Shown here piece after piece: positions 6,464 through 6,687 of a stretch of 6,687 nucleotides of DNA. Origin of the DNA: Pseudomonadota bacterium (lineage in GTDB: Bacteria; Pseudomonadota; Alphaproteobacteria; Acetobacterales; Acetobacteraceae); assembly GCA_021808205.1 (NCBI GenBank), contig JAKBCD010000107.1:1-6687 (forward strand), given 5' to 3'. A program made the translations under genes and the position numbers. The number at the start of each line of letters is the position of its first letter. The stretch's first letter is position 1. The notes beneath the pieces are model-generated. The model saw nothing but the letters and a program-made list of their open reading frames with translations, had not been told where the DNA came from and did no database searches.

Positions 6464-6687
6464 TTATTGGCCCGTGGCAGATTTGGTGGTACCGCCCGGC
6501 CCGGCGATCGGCACCGGTGAACCGATGGTGGCGGTGGGGTGTAGGGCAATTTGCGGCAATGTGGGGTCGTTGGGCAAAGTGGGGCTTGCGCCGGGCGCTT
6601 GCTTGCTCGGTTTTGCCGCCGCCGTACCGGCTGGCGGCTTTGCAATACCAGGCTGCACAACCGAACTATTGGGATTGGCGGTGATCT
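6464..6687 (-). CDS. C-terminal end of an unidentified protein with a Pro/Ala/Thr-rich tail (partial, starts beyond the right edge)
   Basis: The minus-strand frame is open from the right edge to TAA at 6466-6464, giving the last 73 residues. Fourteen are proline, with many Ala, Thr, Ser and Gly, four Lys and one Asp (for example GIAKPPAGTAAAKPSKQAPG). It has no aromatic residue, catalytic motif or membrane segment. Tails like this are usually disordered and are common on lipoproteins, envelope proteins and periplasmic linkers, but nothing visible assigns a family. GC-rich codon use in this frame, and arginine-rich junk in the alternative minus frame, support it as the coding frame. A GTG at 6658 could serve as an internal start, but a gene continuing off the edge is more likely. 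It converges on the small ORF after glmS. Confidence 0.55.
   Translation of the reverse strand, partial: ITANPNSSVVQPGIAKPPAGTAAAKPSKQAPGASPTLPNDPTLPQIALHPTATIGSPVPIAGPGGTTKSATGQ

Noticed and set aside
6430..6660. Second minus-strand frame overlapping the Pro-rich tail
   Set aside because: It is highly Arg- and Pro-rich, lacks domain character and is out of frame with the open frame that continues off the edge; it looks like a frame shadow.
1..6687. Defence island, mobile element, CRISPR array or new multi-gene system
   Set aside because: Every sizeable gene is a recognisable housekeeping family. No transposase, integrase, spaced repeats or unusual gene cluster is present.

Overview
The window reads as ordinary chromosomal DNA from a GC-rich alphaproteobacterium. 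Protein character (an Rrf2 regulator heading sufBCD, a free-standing glmS, and the detailed sequence of SufB and GlmS) suggests Rhodospirillales, perhaps Acetobacteraceae. That placement is inference from remembered family character, not from a search. I see no rRNA, tRNA, CRISPR array, insertion sequence, phage gene or other mobile element.

Left part, positions 1 to 3499, minus strand: a tightly packed SUF iron-sulfur cluster assembly operon in the order Rrf2 regulator, sufB, sufC, sufD. The gaps are 3 nt, a 1-nt overlap and 2 nt, so the four genes are almost certainly one transcript with coupled translation. SufD runs off the left edge after 284 residues. The desulfurase gene and other partners usually found downstream would lie outside the window. 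The 97-bp gap upstream of the regulator (3500-3596) carries GGACT-N5-AGTCC, whose 13-bp core fits the IscR type 1 consensus core GACTRWWWYAGTC at every position. It lies inside a second, larger inverted repeat that covers the likely Shine-Dalgarno sequence. The simplest reading is that the cluster-binding regulator controls its own operon according to cluster or iron supply.

Middle, positions 3597 to 4223, minus strand: a HAD-family phosphatase, probably phosphoglycolate phosphatase, pointing towards the suf operon. It is divergent from glmS across a 94-bp gap.

Right part, positions 4318 to 6687: a complete plus-strand glmS (605 residues, all catalytic residues visible), then an AT-richer gap with an inverted repeat overlapping the start codon of a small unrecognised 71-residue ORF. 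A minus-strand frame open through the right edge converges on it and encodes a proline-, alanine- and threonine-rich C-terminal tail. A short GC-rich hairpin separates the two convergent genes.

No new multi-gene system is visible. The items most worth a second look are the architecture of the suf regulatory region, the unusually short N-terminus of SufD, and the small ORF after glmS.
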